From: Streptomyces sp. NBC_01276 | GTDB taxonomy: Bacteria; Actinomycetota; Actinomycetes; Streptomycetales; Streptomycetaceae | Assembly (NCBI RefSeq): GCF_041435355.1 | Contig: NZ_CP108442.1 | Coordinates: forward strand, 6,198,501 to 6,262,500 | Length of the DNA stretch: 64,000 nucleotides | Direction of reading: 5' to 3' | In this document: positions 42,195 through 50,529 of the stretch, piece by piece | How positions within the stretch are numbered: the stretch's first letter is position 1 | How the letters are laid out: each line of letters opens with the position of its first letter | Notes under the pieces: model-generated | Database searches by the model: none | The model's input: only the letters and a program-made list of their open reading frames with translations | What the model was told of the DNA's origin: nothing | Made by a program: the position numbers and the translations under genes

Positions 42195-43079
42195 GTGCGG
42201 CTCGACCGGAGTGCCCTGTCACCACCCTTGCGTCCGGCGAACCTGCTGTCGGCCCGGCAGCTGGCGTTCGCCTGGTCCGTGATGGGCTCGATCGCCCTGC
42301 TCGCCTGGGTGCTGGTCGTCGACCAGGCCCGTGACACGGGGGTCGCACCGGGAACCATGGGCATGGGCATCCCGCTGTTCCTGCTGCTGTGGCTGATCAT
42401 GATGATCGCCATGATGTTCCCGTCCGTGGCCCCGGTGGCGATCACCTGGGCCCGGGCCATCGGCCGCCAGTCGGCCGGAGCCGTCCGCGCGGCCCGTACC
42501 GCCCAGTTCGTGGCCGGCTACCTCCTGGCCTGGACGGCCTTCGGCCTGATCGCCTACGGGCTCCTCGCCGCGACCGGGACCCTGGTGGACGGCCAACCCG
42601 GCACCGGGCGGTGGATCGGGGCAGGTGCCTTCCTCATCGCCGGGCTGTACCAGTTCAGCCCGCTGAAGAACCTCTGCCTGCGGCACTGCCGCAGCCCCAT
42701 GGGCCAGCTCGTGCGCTACGCCGGCTTCCGGCCCCTGGCCCGCGACCTGCGGGTCGGGGCCCATCACGGGGCGTACTGCGTCGGCTGCTGCTGGGGGCTG
42801 ATGATCGTCCTCATCCCGCTCGGCGTCATGAACGTCCTGACCATGGCCGCGGTGGCCCTGGTGATCTTCGTGGAGAAGCTGTGGCGGCTGGGCCCCATCT
42901 TCTCGGCCGCCATCGGGATCGCCTTCCTCGTCCTTGCGGTACTGGCCCCCTTCCAGCCCTTGCTGCTGCCGGGGCTGGAACCACCGCGGTCGCCGATGAC
43001 GCACATGCTCCAGCCCTCCTGGCAGTGCCTTGCCGGGTGCTCCGAAGCGTTCATCCGCCCCGGCGGGTGGACGGCCTAG
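42195..43079 (+). CDS. DUF2182 integral membrane protein
   Basis: 294 residues from the GTG at 42195. Six or seven membrane helices with Met-rich stretches (GTMGMGIPLFLLLWLIMMIAMMFP) and cysteines in loops (LKNLCLRHCRSPMG, YCVGCCWGLM). These fit the predicted metal-binding DUF2182 family. Its C-terminus (QPSWQCLAGCSEAF) adds two more Cys. The TAG stop (43077-43079) lies in the target duplication of a palindromic MITE. Confidence 0.8.
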   Translation: MRLDRSALSPPLRPANLLSARQLAFAWSVMGSIALLAWVLVVDQARDTGVAPGTMGMGIPLFLLLWLIMMIAMMFPSVAPVAITWARAIGRQSAGAVRAARTAQFVAGYLLAWTAFGLIAYGLLAATGTLVDGQPGTGRWIGAGAFLIAGLYQFSPLKNLCLRHCRSPMGQLVRYAGFRPLARDLRVGAHHGAYCVGCCWGLMIVLIPLGVMNVLTMAAVALVIFVEKLWRLGPIFSAAIGIAFLVLAVLAPFQPLLLPGLEPPRSPMTHMLQPSWQCLAGCSEAFIRPGGWTA

Positions 43080-43242
43080 GGGGTGTCTGACGGATGTCCG
43101 TGGGGAAGGAGCGGCGTCCGGTGCGTGCTCTCGGCGTGCCGACCGGAAGCCCGCGTACTGGACGTACTTGGGCTTTCGGTCGGTGCGGCGAGAGTGCGTG
43201 CCGGGCGTCGCGACGCCGCGGAGATCCGTCAGACACCCCTAG
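43076..43242. mobile_element. Palindromic MITE (IS5-like target) between convergent genes
   Basis: An element of about 160 bases with perfect 16-base terminal inverted repeats: GGGGTGTCTGACGGAT (43080-43095) and its complement (43224-43239). It is flanked by CTAG on both sides (43076-43079 and 43239-43242, the last C shared). CTAG fits the YTAR target of IS5-family transposases. The interior is a long imperfect palindrome, for example GAAGCCCGCGTAC against GTACTTGGGCTTTC around a centre near 43161. It encodes no protein and would need a transposase elsewhere. Confidence 0.85.
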
Positions 43243-44846
43243 CCCGGTTCGCCCTCACCGGCCGGCGCGGCCTCGTACGTGAACTCGTCGACCGGACCGG
43301 TGGGCGACGTGGCCACGCCCACGGTCACGGTGACGTCCACCGTCTTCGCATCGTCCGCGTTCGATCCGTCGAGCGGCCGGAGCGGCACCTTCGCCCTGAT
43401 GAGGGTCGCGGACTCGACCACGGCGGAGTGCGCGACGGTGTCCTTGAACCGCACGGTCGTGCCGGACGTCGCGAAGCCCGAGCCCACGATCTCGACCGGC
43501 GTGCCGACCGGCCCGTGGTTCGGGGTGACCGAGCCGACCACGACGGGTGCGGGCCCGCCGTAGGCGAAGCGCCCCGGCGGGACGGCGGGCGACGTGCCGA
43601 ACCGGTTGGTGACGCGGACGTCGACGATGCCGACCCCGTCGGGCACGACCGCCCTGATCCACATCCCTTCCAGGTCGAGGACGAACTCGCCGCACGGGAC
43701 GGGACCGAAGTCGACGACGCTGTCCGGGGTGAATCCCGTGCCGCTGATGGTGAGCTGCGTGCCGCCGTCCCCGGCGGTGGGGCTCAGCCCGGTCACCACC
43801 GGGCCGGCGGGGATCCGGGGCGCGCCCAGCAGGTACAGGTAGCTGAAATCGGAGTGCTGGAAGGCGACCTGGGCCGTGAAGTCGGCGGTGGTCCTGTTGA
43901 TGGCGAACGTGTCGTACCAGCCGTACGACGGGTTCCACGTGATGGGGCTGTCGGCGAGCGGCTGGACGTAGACGTTGTCCTTCTTGAGCGTGTTGGCCTC
44001 CGTCAGGAGGAGTTTCACCTCGTGGGTCGCCGCCGGACCCTGGGGGAGCGGGTACCACTTCCGGGCTTCGAGCAGGTCGGACCAGGCCAGCGGGACGACG
44101 TCGTACGCGTTGACGTGGCGTTCGTGCAGGATCCACCGCAGGCCGTCGACGTGGTCGGCGAAGCTCTGGAGGCCGGCCGTCGGGGCGGCGAAGGTGACGA
44201 GGGCGAACGCCGGCGGGTTCGGCGTCCAGGTCCGGTTCTGGAGGTACGCGCCCAGCATGGTGGCGACGCAGCCGCCCAGGCTGTGGCCGGTCACGTAGAC
44301 CGTCGGCTGGGGCGAGGACGGCACGGCCGCGAGGAGGAGGGCGAGCGCCTGCGCGAGCGTCGCGTCCACGGGGATGGCGGCGTCCGGCCCGTCGGCCCCT
44401 TCCGGCCCGGCGGGCACGCCGGTGATCCCGCGCGCCGTCGCGACCTGGGTGAACGCGGCCATGGCACCGGCCGAGACGGCGATGTCCGCCGACCCGCCGG
44501 CGGTGAACGGCACCACCGTGCCGACGTCGAGGTCCTCCATCGTGTCGATCGGCTGCGAGACGGTGCCTCGGACGGCCACGACGATCTGGTTCGAGCCGTC
44601 GGAGTTCCAGGCGATGTAGGCGAGGTTCGCGTTGTCCGGACTGAGGGCCAGCCATTTCAACTGCCATGTGCCGCCCGTGGCGAGCGTGGGGTCCTGCAGG
44701 TGCGCGGTGATGCCGGACCTGGCGCGCAGGGCCTGCTCCCGCCCGGTCTCACCCGACGGACGCGGGACCGCCGCCGTGGCGGCGAACGCGGCGAGGGTCA
44801 TGAGGACCGGGGCGGTGGACGGGTGGGGCTGGGCCGACGTGGCCAT
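43239..44846 (-). CDS. Class 3-type lipase with C-terminal IPT/TIG repeats
   Basis: 535 residues from the ATG at 44846. The lipase core holds the nucleophile elbow GHSLGGCVATMLG, preceded by AYIAWNSDGSNQIVVAVRGT and followed by HVNAYDVVPL, the class 3 lipase layout. Residues ~350-530 contain two or three immunoglobulin-like IPT/TIG repeats (VTGLSPTAGDGGTQLTISGTGF; VGSVTPNHGPVGTPVEIVGSGF). No clear signal peptide is visible, since the N-terminus lacks basic residues. Its TAG stop falls in the right-hand CTAG duplication of the MITE. Confidence 0.83.
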   Translation of the reverse strand: MATSAQPHPSTAPVLMTLAAFAATAAVPRPSGETGREQALRARSGITAHLQDPTLATGGTWQLKWLALSPDNANLAYIAWNSDGSNQIVVAVRGTVSQPIDTMEDLDVGTVVPFTAGGSADIAVSAGAMAAFTQVATARGITGVPAGPEGADGPDAAIPVDATLAQALALLLAAVPSSPQPTVYVTGHSLGGCVATMLGAYLQNRTWTPNPPAFALVTFAAPTAGLQSFADHVDGLRWILHERHVNAYDVVPLAWSDLLEARKWYPLPQGPAATHEVKLLLTEANTLKKDNVYVQPLADSPITWNPSYGWYDTFAINRTTADFTAQVAFQHSDFSYLYLLGAPRIPAGPVVTGLSPTAGDGGTQLTISGTGFTPDSVVDFGPVPCGEFVLDLEGMWIRAVVPDGVGIVDVRVTNRFGTSPAVPPGRFAYGGPAPVVVGSVTPNHGPVGTPVEIVGSGFATSGTTVRFKDTVAHSAVVESATLIRAKVPLRPLDGSNADDAKTVDVTVTVGVATSPTGPVDEFTYEAAPAGEGEPG

Positions 44847-45108
44847 GGGTGCTCCTCTGCGTGTCTGCGGAGCGGAGCGGGCCGCGACGGCCGTCGTGTC
44901 CGGCCTCAGGAGATCTCGGCACCCTCACCGTGCCGGTGGCGGGCGCACCCCACCCCTGGGATCGTGCCGGGCGCGCCCATCGTCCCCGGCGCCGGCACCC
45001 GGGACGGACGTGACGGGCCCGGGACCATCGGATTTCAGGCTCCCGGCCCAGCGCCGCGTGCCCCTCCGTGCGTGCCCCTCAGTGCGGGGCCCTCGGCCCG
45101 ACAGGACC

Positions 45109-45510
45109 TCAGGCCTCGCGGTCCGCGCGCCAGTCGGCGACGACGGCCTCGACGTCGAACTCGGTGAGGTTCAGGAGGGGTCCCGGCGGCGGCCTGAGCA
45201 GGGCCGCGCGGATCTTCTCGTTGACCTCCGTGAGGACGGCCCGTACCCGGCGTTCGGTACGGGCCTCCCGGACCTTCTCCAGGGCGTCCTCGGCCTCCTT
45301 GCGCAGCGCGAGCGAGGGGGGCAGCGGGGAGAAGCCCTCGCGGTGCAGCTTCCCCTTGACCCACCAGAGCTCGTCGTAGGGCGCGTCCAGCGAGGCCATC
45401 GGCTTGCCCCAGCCCGGCAGCTTCTCGAACTCGCCGCGGTCGGCCGCTTCCCGGATCTGCCGGTCCACGAAGGACTCGAAGCTGACACCGGGCGGCTTGC
45501 GCTCGGTCAT
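45109..45510 (-). CDS. DUF1992 (DnaJ-homologue-type) protein
   Basis: 133 residues from the ATG at 45510. The pattern VDRQIREAADRGEFEKLPGWGKPM then LALRKEAEDALEKVREARTERRVRAVL is that of DUF1992, a small helical family sometimes annotated as DnaJ-like although no J domain is present. Function is unknown. It lies 41 bases downstream of the unknown membrane-protein gene on the same strand. Confidence 0.85.
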   Translation of the reverse strand: MTERKPPGVSFESFVDRQIREAADRGEFEKLPGWGKPMASLDAPYDELWWVKGKLHREGFSPLPPSLALRKEAEDALEKVREARTERRVRAVLTEVNEKIRAALLRPPPGPLLNLTEFDVEAVVADWRADREA

Positions 45511-45551
45511 GGTGGTTCCTCCCCGGGTCGGATCCGTCCCCTTCAGCGTAC

Positions 45552-47243
45552 CTAGGCGTCGTAGACGTCGGCCTTGCGCGGGGCGGGCTCCTGGATCAGG
45601 CCGCTCATGATCGAGGAACGGTTCGTGAAGCGGTCCGTGTCGACGCCGTTCTCCTCCAGCACCTTGAACGCCGCGGCGTGCACGGAACGCAGGACCGGGG
45701 CCACCGTGCGCAGCGCGTCGTCCGCCATGAAGCGGTGGCGCCACATGGTGCCGGCCCAGACGTGCCGCAGACCGAAGGGCTCGGGCAGGACCAGCTTGCC
45801 GCCGAAGTACTCCAGGAGCGGCGGGTACCAGGTCAGCGGGGCCCGCACGGCCAGCCGGACGACCTCGCTCGCGTCCACCAGCGGCAGCGGGCGCTCCACC
45901 GTCTCCCAGAAGCGCACGGACTTGGGGACCTCTATGACCGGGGCCTTGGACTTGGTGGTGAACAGGCCGTGCACCGGTCCGAGGGCGTGGGCGGTGACGT
46001 CCACGCGCAGGGTCTTGTAGAGCACGGTCACGGTGACCAGCATGGTGATCACGAGCTGGCCGTCCCAGAGCGGGTACTGGATGCCGAGGTAGTGCCGGTT
46101 GCCCGCGCTGAACTGCTGCTCGTTGCAGATCCGGGTGATCTCGTGCGGCTTGACGAGGAAGGTGTCCACGTCCTCGCCGCTCGGCCGGGCGACCTCCGCG
46201 GCGCCCTCGCCGACGGGTGTGACGATCCAGTGCTGGATGGAGGCGGCCGGGAAGCCGCCGGTGTGCAGCGGGCCCCGCTCCAGCTTGCGCAGCTGGGCGT
46301 CCATCGCGCGTATGACGTCCCAGCTGCGGAACGGGTGGATCTCCGCGCCCTCGGTCCTCGGGACCAGCTCCTCGGCCATCTGCCAGCTGCCCCAGCGGGT
46401 GCCCATGCCGAGGATGCCCTTGGGGCCGGCGTAGAAGACGGAGTTGCTGCGGTCCTCGGCGGTCAGCTTCGCCAGCTGGTGGCGCAGGTCCTCGCGGGCC
46501 TTCTCGTCGGGGTTGCCGGGGACCGCGTCCGGGATCTTGGCGGCGACCCCGCCGCCCCCGAGCAGGCCGTCCCAGCGCGAGCGCAGGTCGGCGGCGGTGT
46601 TCTCGCAGATCCGGCGGGCCAGGAACCAGCCCAGCGCGGGGGCGGCCAGCGAGCCGAACAGGTACAGCTCCAGCACTCCGCTGCCCGGCGCCCGGTAGAC
46701 CACCCGGTAGAGCAGCACCGCGGCCACGAGGACGACGCCGACCAGCAGGGCGGTCCCGATCCACGTGCTTTTTTTGCCCTCGCCCTTGGCGAGGGTCTTG
46801 CGCAGCTGGAACAGGCCGAGCCACAGCAGCAGCCCGGGCAGGAACACCACACCGCAGACCAGCATGATCAGGCGCAGCTTGCGGTCGCGTTCCTTGCGGA
46901 TGCGGGAGGCCGCCAGGCAGTGCTCGACGACGGTCTGCGGGTCGGCGCCGAAGGACTGGATGAGCGGCTTGCGGCCGGGGGAGAGGGTGCGGGCCTCCAC
47001 GGCCCGGCAGAAGGCCTCGCCGAGGTTGGGCTCGAACAGGGAGATCTTCGGGGGCTTCACCGAAGCCGGGTGGTTCTCGCTGTTGGCCCCGAGTATCGAG
47101 GACAGCGCGGTGTCCTTGCCGCCGTCGCGGTACGCGGCGGAGGCGAGCGCGTTGGTCGCGGCGGTCTGGCCGCCGCCCCCCTGGAGCGGAATCTGTGCCC
47201 CGGGCCTGAAGTCGAAACCGTCGTCCGCCACCGCTGCCCCCAT
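45552..47243 (-). CDS. Unknown membrane protein, 563 residues
   Basis: It has a soluble N-terminal ~120 residues, two to four membrane helices around 125-200 (LIMLVCGVVFLPGLLLWLGLF; WIGTALLVGVVLVAAVLLY), then a large cytoplasmic region with a further hydrophobic patch near 390. No motif was recognised. The start may be an internal GTG a few codons on (MADDGFDF). A run of seven A on the coding strand in GEGKKST is unusual for this genome. Streptomyces homologues are hypothetical proteins in my memory. Confidence 0.7.
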   Translation of the reverse strand: MGAAVADDGFDFRPGAQIPLQGGGGQTAATNALASAAYRDGGKDTALSSILGANSENHPASVKPPKISLFEPNLGEAFCRAVEARTLSPGRKPLIQSFGADPQTVVEHCLAASRIRKERDRKLRLIMLVCGVVFLPGLLLWLGLFQLRKTLAKGEGKKSTWIGTALLVGVVLVAAVLLYRVVYRAPGSGVLELYLFGSLAAPALGWFLARRICENTAADLRSRWDGLLGGGGVAAKIPDAVPGNPDEKAREDLRHQLAKLTAEDRSNSVFYAGPKGILGMGTRWGSWQMAEELVPRTEGAEIHPFRSWDVIRAMDAQLRKLERGPLHTGGFPAASIQHWIVTPVGEGAAEVARPSGEDVDTFLVKPHEITRICNEQQFSAGNRHYLGIQYPLWDGQLVITMLVTVTVLYKTLRVDVTAHALGPVHGLFTTKSKAPVIEVPKSVRFWETVERPLPLVDASEVVRLAVRAPLTWYPPLLEYFGGKLVLPEPFGLRHVWAGTMWRHRFMADDALRTVAPVLRSVHAAAFKVLEENGVDTDRFTNRSSIMSGLIQEPAPRKADVYDA

Positions 47244-47419
47244 CGCCGTGCCACTGTGCTCTTTGTCGTGCCGTCGTAGTCGTCGTAGCCGTTGTGCCCG
47301 TTGTGCCCTGTCGTTCCGTCCGCCGCGCCGAAAAGCCTATCGGCGGACACCGCCCCTTGGTCATGGGACAGGGAAATGCCGCCCACCGCAAGCGGGTCGG
47401 GTGGGCGGCGGGCGTGACG

Positions 47420-49624
47420 TTATGTCAATTGGTTTCCCTTCTCGGCCTGTTCGCGAACCTTGTCCGCGAGGTGGGGCGGCATCGGCTCGTGGCGGGCGTA
47501 GGCGCGGCTGAACCGGCCCGTGCCGTGCGTCACGGAGCGCAGCTCCACGGCGTACCGGCCGATCTCGATCTCCGGGATCTCGGCGCGCACCCGGGTGCGG
47601 CCGGCCCCGGCCTGTTCGGTGCCGACGACGCGGCCCCGGCGGCCCGCGAGGTCGCTCATGACCGCGCCGACGTAGGCGTCGGGGACCTGTACGTCGAGTT
47701 CCGCGACGGGTTCCAGGAGGTGGATGGGGGTGTCGGCGGCGGCCTCCCGCAGGGCGAGGGCGCCGGCGGTCTGGAAGGCGGCGTCGGAGGAGTCCACCGA
47801 GTGCGCCTTGCCGTCGCGCAGGATGATCCGTACGTCGACCAGCGGATAGCCGGCCGCGATGCCGCGGGCGGCCTGGGCCCGTACGCCCTTCTCCACGGAC
47901 GGGATGAACTGGCGGGGCACCGCGCCGCCCACCACCTTGTCGACGAACTCGATGCCGCTGCCCGGCGGGAGGGGCTCGACCTCGATCTCGCAGATGGCGA
48001 ACTGGCCGTGGCCGCCGGACTGCTTGACGTGCCGGCCGCGGCCGGTGGCCTTCGCGCCGAAGGTCTCGCGCAGGCTGACCTTGTGCGGGACGGGATCGAC
48101 CTGGACCCCGTAGCGGGTCCGCAGCCGCTCCAGGGCGACGTCCTGGTGGGCCTCGCCCAGTGACCACAGGACCAGCTGGTGGGTGTGCGGGTTCTGCTCC
48201 AGCCGCATCGTGGGGTCCTCGGCGACGAGCCGGGCCAGGCCCTGGGAGAGCTTGTCGTCGTCGGCCTTGCTGTGGGCCTCGATCGCGAGGGGGAGCAGTG
48301 GGTCCGGCATCGCCCAGGGTTCCATCAGGAGGGGGGCGTCCTTGGAGGAGAGGGTGTCGCCGGTCTCGGCGCGGGTGAGTTTGGCCACGCAGGCGAGGTC
48401 GCCCGCGATGCAGGTGCCGAGCGTGCGCTGCTGTTTGCCGAAGGGGGAGGTGAGGGCGCCGACGCGTTCGTCGACGTCGTGGTCCTCGTGCCCGCGGTCG
48501 GCCAGCCCGTGGCCGCTGACGTGCACCGTCTCCTCGGGGCGCAGGGTGCCGGAGAAGACGCGGACCAGGGAGACACGGCCCACGTACGGGTCGGAGGAGG
48601 TCTTGACGACCTCGGCGAGGAGCGGTCCGGCCGGATCGCAGGTGACGGCGGGGCGCGGGGAGCCGTCGGGGGCGGTGACGGTGACGGGGGCGCGTTCCTC
48701 GGGGGTGGGGAAGCCGCCGGTGATCAGTTCGAGGAGTTCGACGGTGCCCAGGCCCTGACGGGCGCCGTCGGCGGCCGGGGCGGCCATCAGGACGGGGTGG
48801 AAGGTGCCCCGGCCGACGGCCCGCTCCAGGTCGTCGATCAGGGTCTTGACGTCGATGTCCTCACCGCCGAGGTAGCGGTCCATGAGGCTCTCGTCCTCGC
48901 TCTCGGCGATGATCCCCTCGATCAGCCGGGAGCGGGCGCCGTCGATCAGGGCGAGCTCGGCGGGGTCCGGGTCGCGCTCGGCGCGTGCGCCGGAGGAGTA
49001 GTCGTACACGCGCCGGGAGAGCAGGCCGATCAGGCCGGTGACCGGGGCGTGGCCGTCGGGTCCGCGGGCTCCGTACAGCGGCAGGTAGAGCGGGACGACG
49101 GCGTCGGGGTCCTCCGCTCCGAAGGCCTCACCGCAGGCGGCGGCCGTCTCGGAGTAATCGGAGCGGGCTGCCTCCACATGGGTGACGACGATGGCCCGGG
49201 GCATGCCGACCGCCTGGCATTCCTCCCAGACCATGCGGGTGGCCCCGTCGATCCCGTCGGCGGCCGAGACGATGAAGAGGGCCGCGTCCGCGGCGCGCAG
49301 ACCGGCCCGCAGTTCCCCGACGAAATCGGCGTATCCGGGGGTGTCCAGGACGTTGATCTTGATGCCGGCCCATTCGACGGGGACCAGGGAGAGCTGGACG
49401 GAGCGCTGGCGGCGGTGCTCGATCTCGTCGTAGTCCGAGACCGTGCCCCCGTCCTCGACCCGTCCGGCCCGGTTCACGGCCCCCGCCGTCAGGGCCAGGG
49501 CCTCGACGAGGGTGGTCTTGCCGGCACCGCTGTGGCCGACCAGCACGACGTTCCGTACGGAAGAGGGGCGGTCGGCCGTCAGTGCCCTGCCGGCGGCTCC
49601 GGCTTGGTGTGATGTGGCTCCCAT
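47420..49624 (-). CDS. Elongation factor G-like GTPase (EF-G2 type)
   Basis: 734 residues, with AGGAGG ten bases before the ATG at 49624. The EF-G domain order (G, II, III, IV, V) is complete, with G1 GHSGAGKT and G3 DTPGYADF. But G4, normally NKxD, reads THVE, and the G2 region reads HRRQRSVQ instead of RGIT. The C-terminal GTGRFSRAYARHEPMPPHLADKV looks like domain V. This matches the actinobacterial EF-G-like group, which is not the main translocase. Substrate specificity for GTP is uncertain. Confidence 0.87.
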   Translation of the reverse strand: MGATSHQAGAAGRALTADRPSSVRNVVLVGHSGAGKTTLVEALALTAGAVNRAGRVEDGGTVSDYDEIEHRRQRSVQLSLVPVEWAGIKINVLDTPGYADFVGELRAGLRAADAALFIVSAADGIDGATRMVWEECQAVGMPRAIVVTHVEAARSDYSETAAACGEAFGAEDPDAVVPLYLPLYGARGPDGHAPVTGLIGLLSRRVYDYSSGARAERDPDPAELALIDGARSRLIEGIIAESEDESLMDRYLGGEDIDVKTLIDDLERAVGRGTFHPVLMAAPAADGARQGLGTVELLELITGGFPTPEERAPVTVTAPDGSPRPAVTCDPAGPLLAEVVKTSSDPYVGRVSLVRVFSGTLRPEETVHVSGHGLADRGHEDHDVDERVGALTSPFGKQQRTLGTCIAGDLACVAKLTRAETGDTLSSKDAPLLMEPWAMPDPLLPLAIEAHSKADDDKLSQGLARLVAEDPTMRLEQNPHTHQLVLWSLGEAHQDVALERLRTRYGVQVDPVPHKVSLRETFGAKATGRGRHVKQSGGHGQFAICEIEVEPLPPGSGIEFVDKVVGGAVPRQFIPSVEKGVRAQAARGIAAGYPLVDVRIILRDGKAHSVDSSDAAFQTAGALALREAAADTPIHLLEPVAELDVQVPDAYVGAVMSDLAGRRGRVVGTEQAGAGRTRVRAEIPEIEIGRYAVELRSVTHGTGRFSRAYARHEPMPPHLADKVREQAEKGNQLT

Positions 49625-49866
49625 GCTGCTCGTGCCTCCTGGTGTCGCGGTGAGGAGGGTGATCGGGGTCCTTCGAGCTTTGCACCGGTGTCACACTGCG
49701 TCCATACGTCGTACCGGCGACTGTCCGGAGCGTGACGGTGGCACGGCGGCCGGATTGCGCGGCGCGAACCGGTGGGTGCGCGGCGTGACGGGCCCGGGGC
49801 GCTGGCTACGATGGGCCAGCCGGTGGCCGTGGTGGCCGTGCGGCCCAGCGACCCTCCGGGAAGGCC

Positions 49867-50529
49867 ATGCTGAACAAGTACGCGCGTGCATTCTTCACGC
49901 GTGTTCTCACGCCGTTCGCCGCGTTTCTCCTCCGTCGGGGGGTGAGCCCGGACGCGGTCACCCTCATCGGCACCGCCGGAGTGGTGGCCGGAGCGCTGGT
50001 CTTCTTCCCCCGGGGCGAGTTCTTCTGGGGCACGATCACCATCACCCTCTTCGTGTTCTCCGACCTGGTGGACGGGAACATGGCCCGCCAGGCCGGGGTC
50101 TCCAGCAGGTGGGGCGCCTTCCTCGACTCCACCCTCGACCGGGTGGCCGACGCGGCGATCTTCGGCGGTCTCGCGCTCTGGTACGCGGGCGACGGGAACG
50201 ACAACGCGCTGTGCGCCGTGGCGATCTTCTGCCTGGCCAGCGGCCAGGTGGTCTCGTACACCAAGGCCCGCGGCGAGTCGATCGGGCTGCCGGTCGCCGT
50301 CAACGGGCTCATCGAACGCGCCGAGCGACTGGTGATCTCCCTGGTCGCGGCCGGGCTGTCCGGGCTCCAGACCTTCGGTGTCCCCTCCTGGATCGGCGTG
50401 CTGCTGCCGATCGCCCTGTGGGTCGTGGCGGCGGGCTCGCTCGTCACCCTGATCCAGCGGGTGGTCACCGTACGTCGCGAGGCCGCCGAGGCCGACGCCG
50501 CGGCCGGGTCCGAGGGCGGTACCGCCTGA
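49867..50529 (+). CDS. pgsA: CDP-alcohol phosphatidyltransferase, likely phosphatidylinositol-phosphate synthase
   Basis: 220 residues. The CDP-alcohol motif is intact: Asp66, Asp69-Gly70, Ala73-Arg74, Gly83, Asp87 and Asp91 (DLVDGNMARQ, then WGAFLDSTLD). About five or six membrane helices. It is followed without a gap by PatA and PimA genes (TGATG overlap), so it most likely joins inositol phosphate to CDP-diacylglycerol to start phosphatidylinositol and PIM synthesis in the inner membrane. Confidence 0.88.
   Translation: MLNKYARAFFTRVLTPFAAFLLRRGVSPDAVTLIGTAGVVAGALVFFPRGEFFWGTITITLFVFSDLVDGNMARQAGVSSRWGAFLDSTLDRVADAAIFGGLALWYAGDGNDNALCAVAIFCLASGQVVSYTKARGESIGLPVAVNGLIERAERLVISLVAAGLSGLQTFGVPSWIGVLLPIALWVVAAGSLVTLIQRVVTVRREAAEADAAAGSEGGTA

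Noticed and set aside
43083..45167. A plus-strand open frame of ~690 codons over the MITE and lipase
   Set aside because: It runs through a palindromic element and antisense to a recognisable lipase with GHSLGG and TIG repeats. The product is His/Arg/Gly-rich without any motif.
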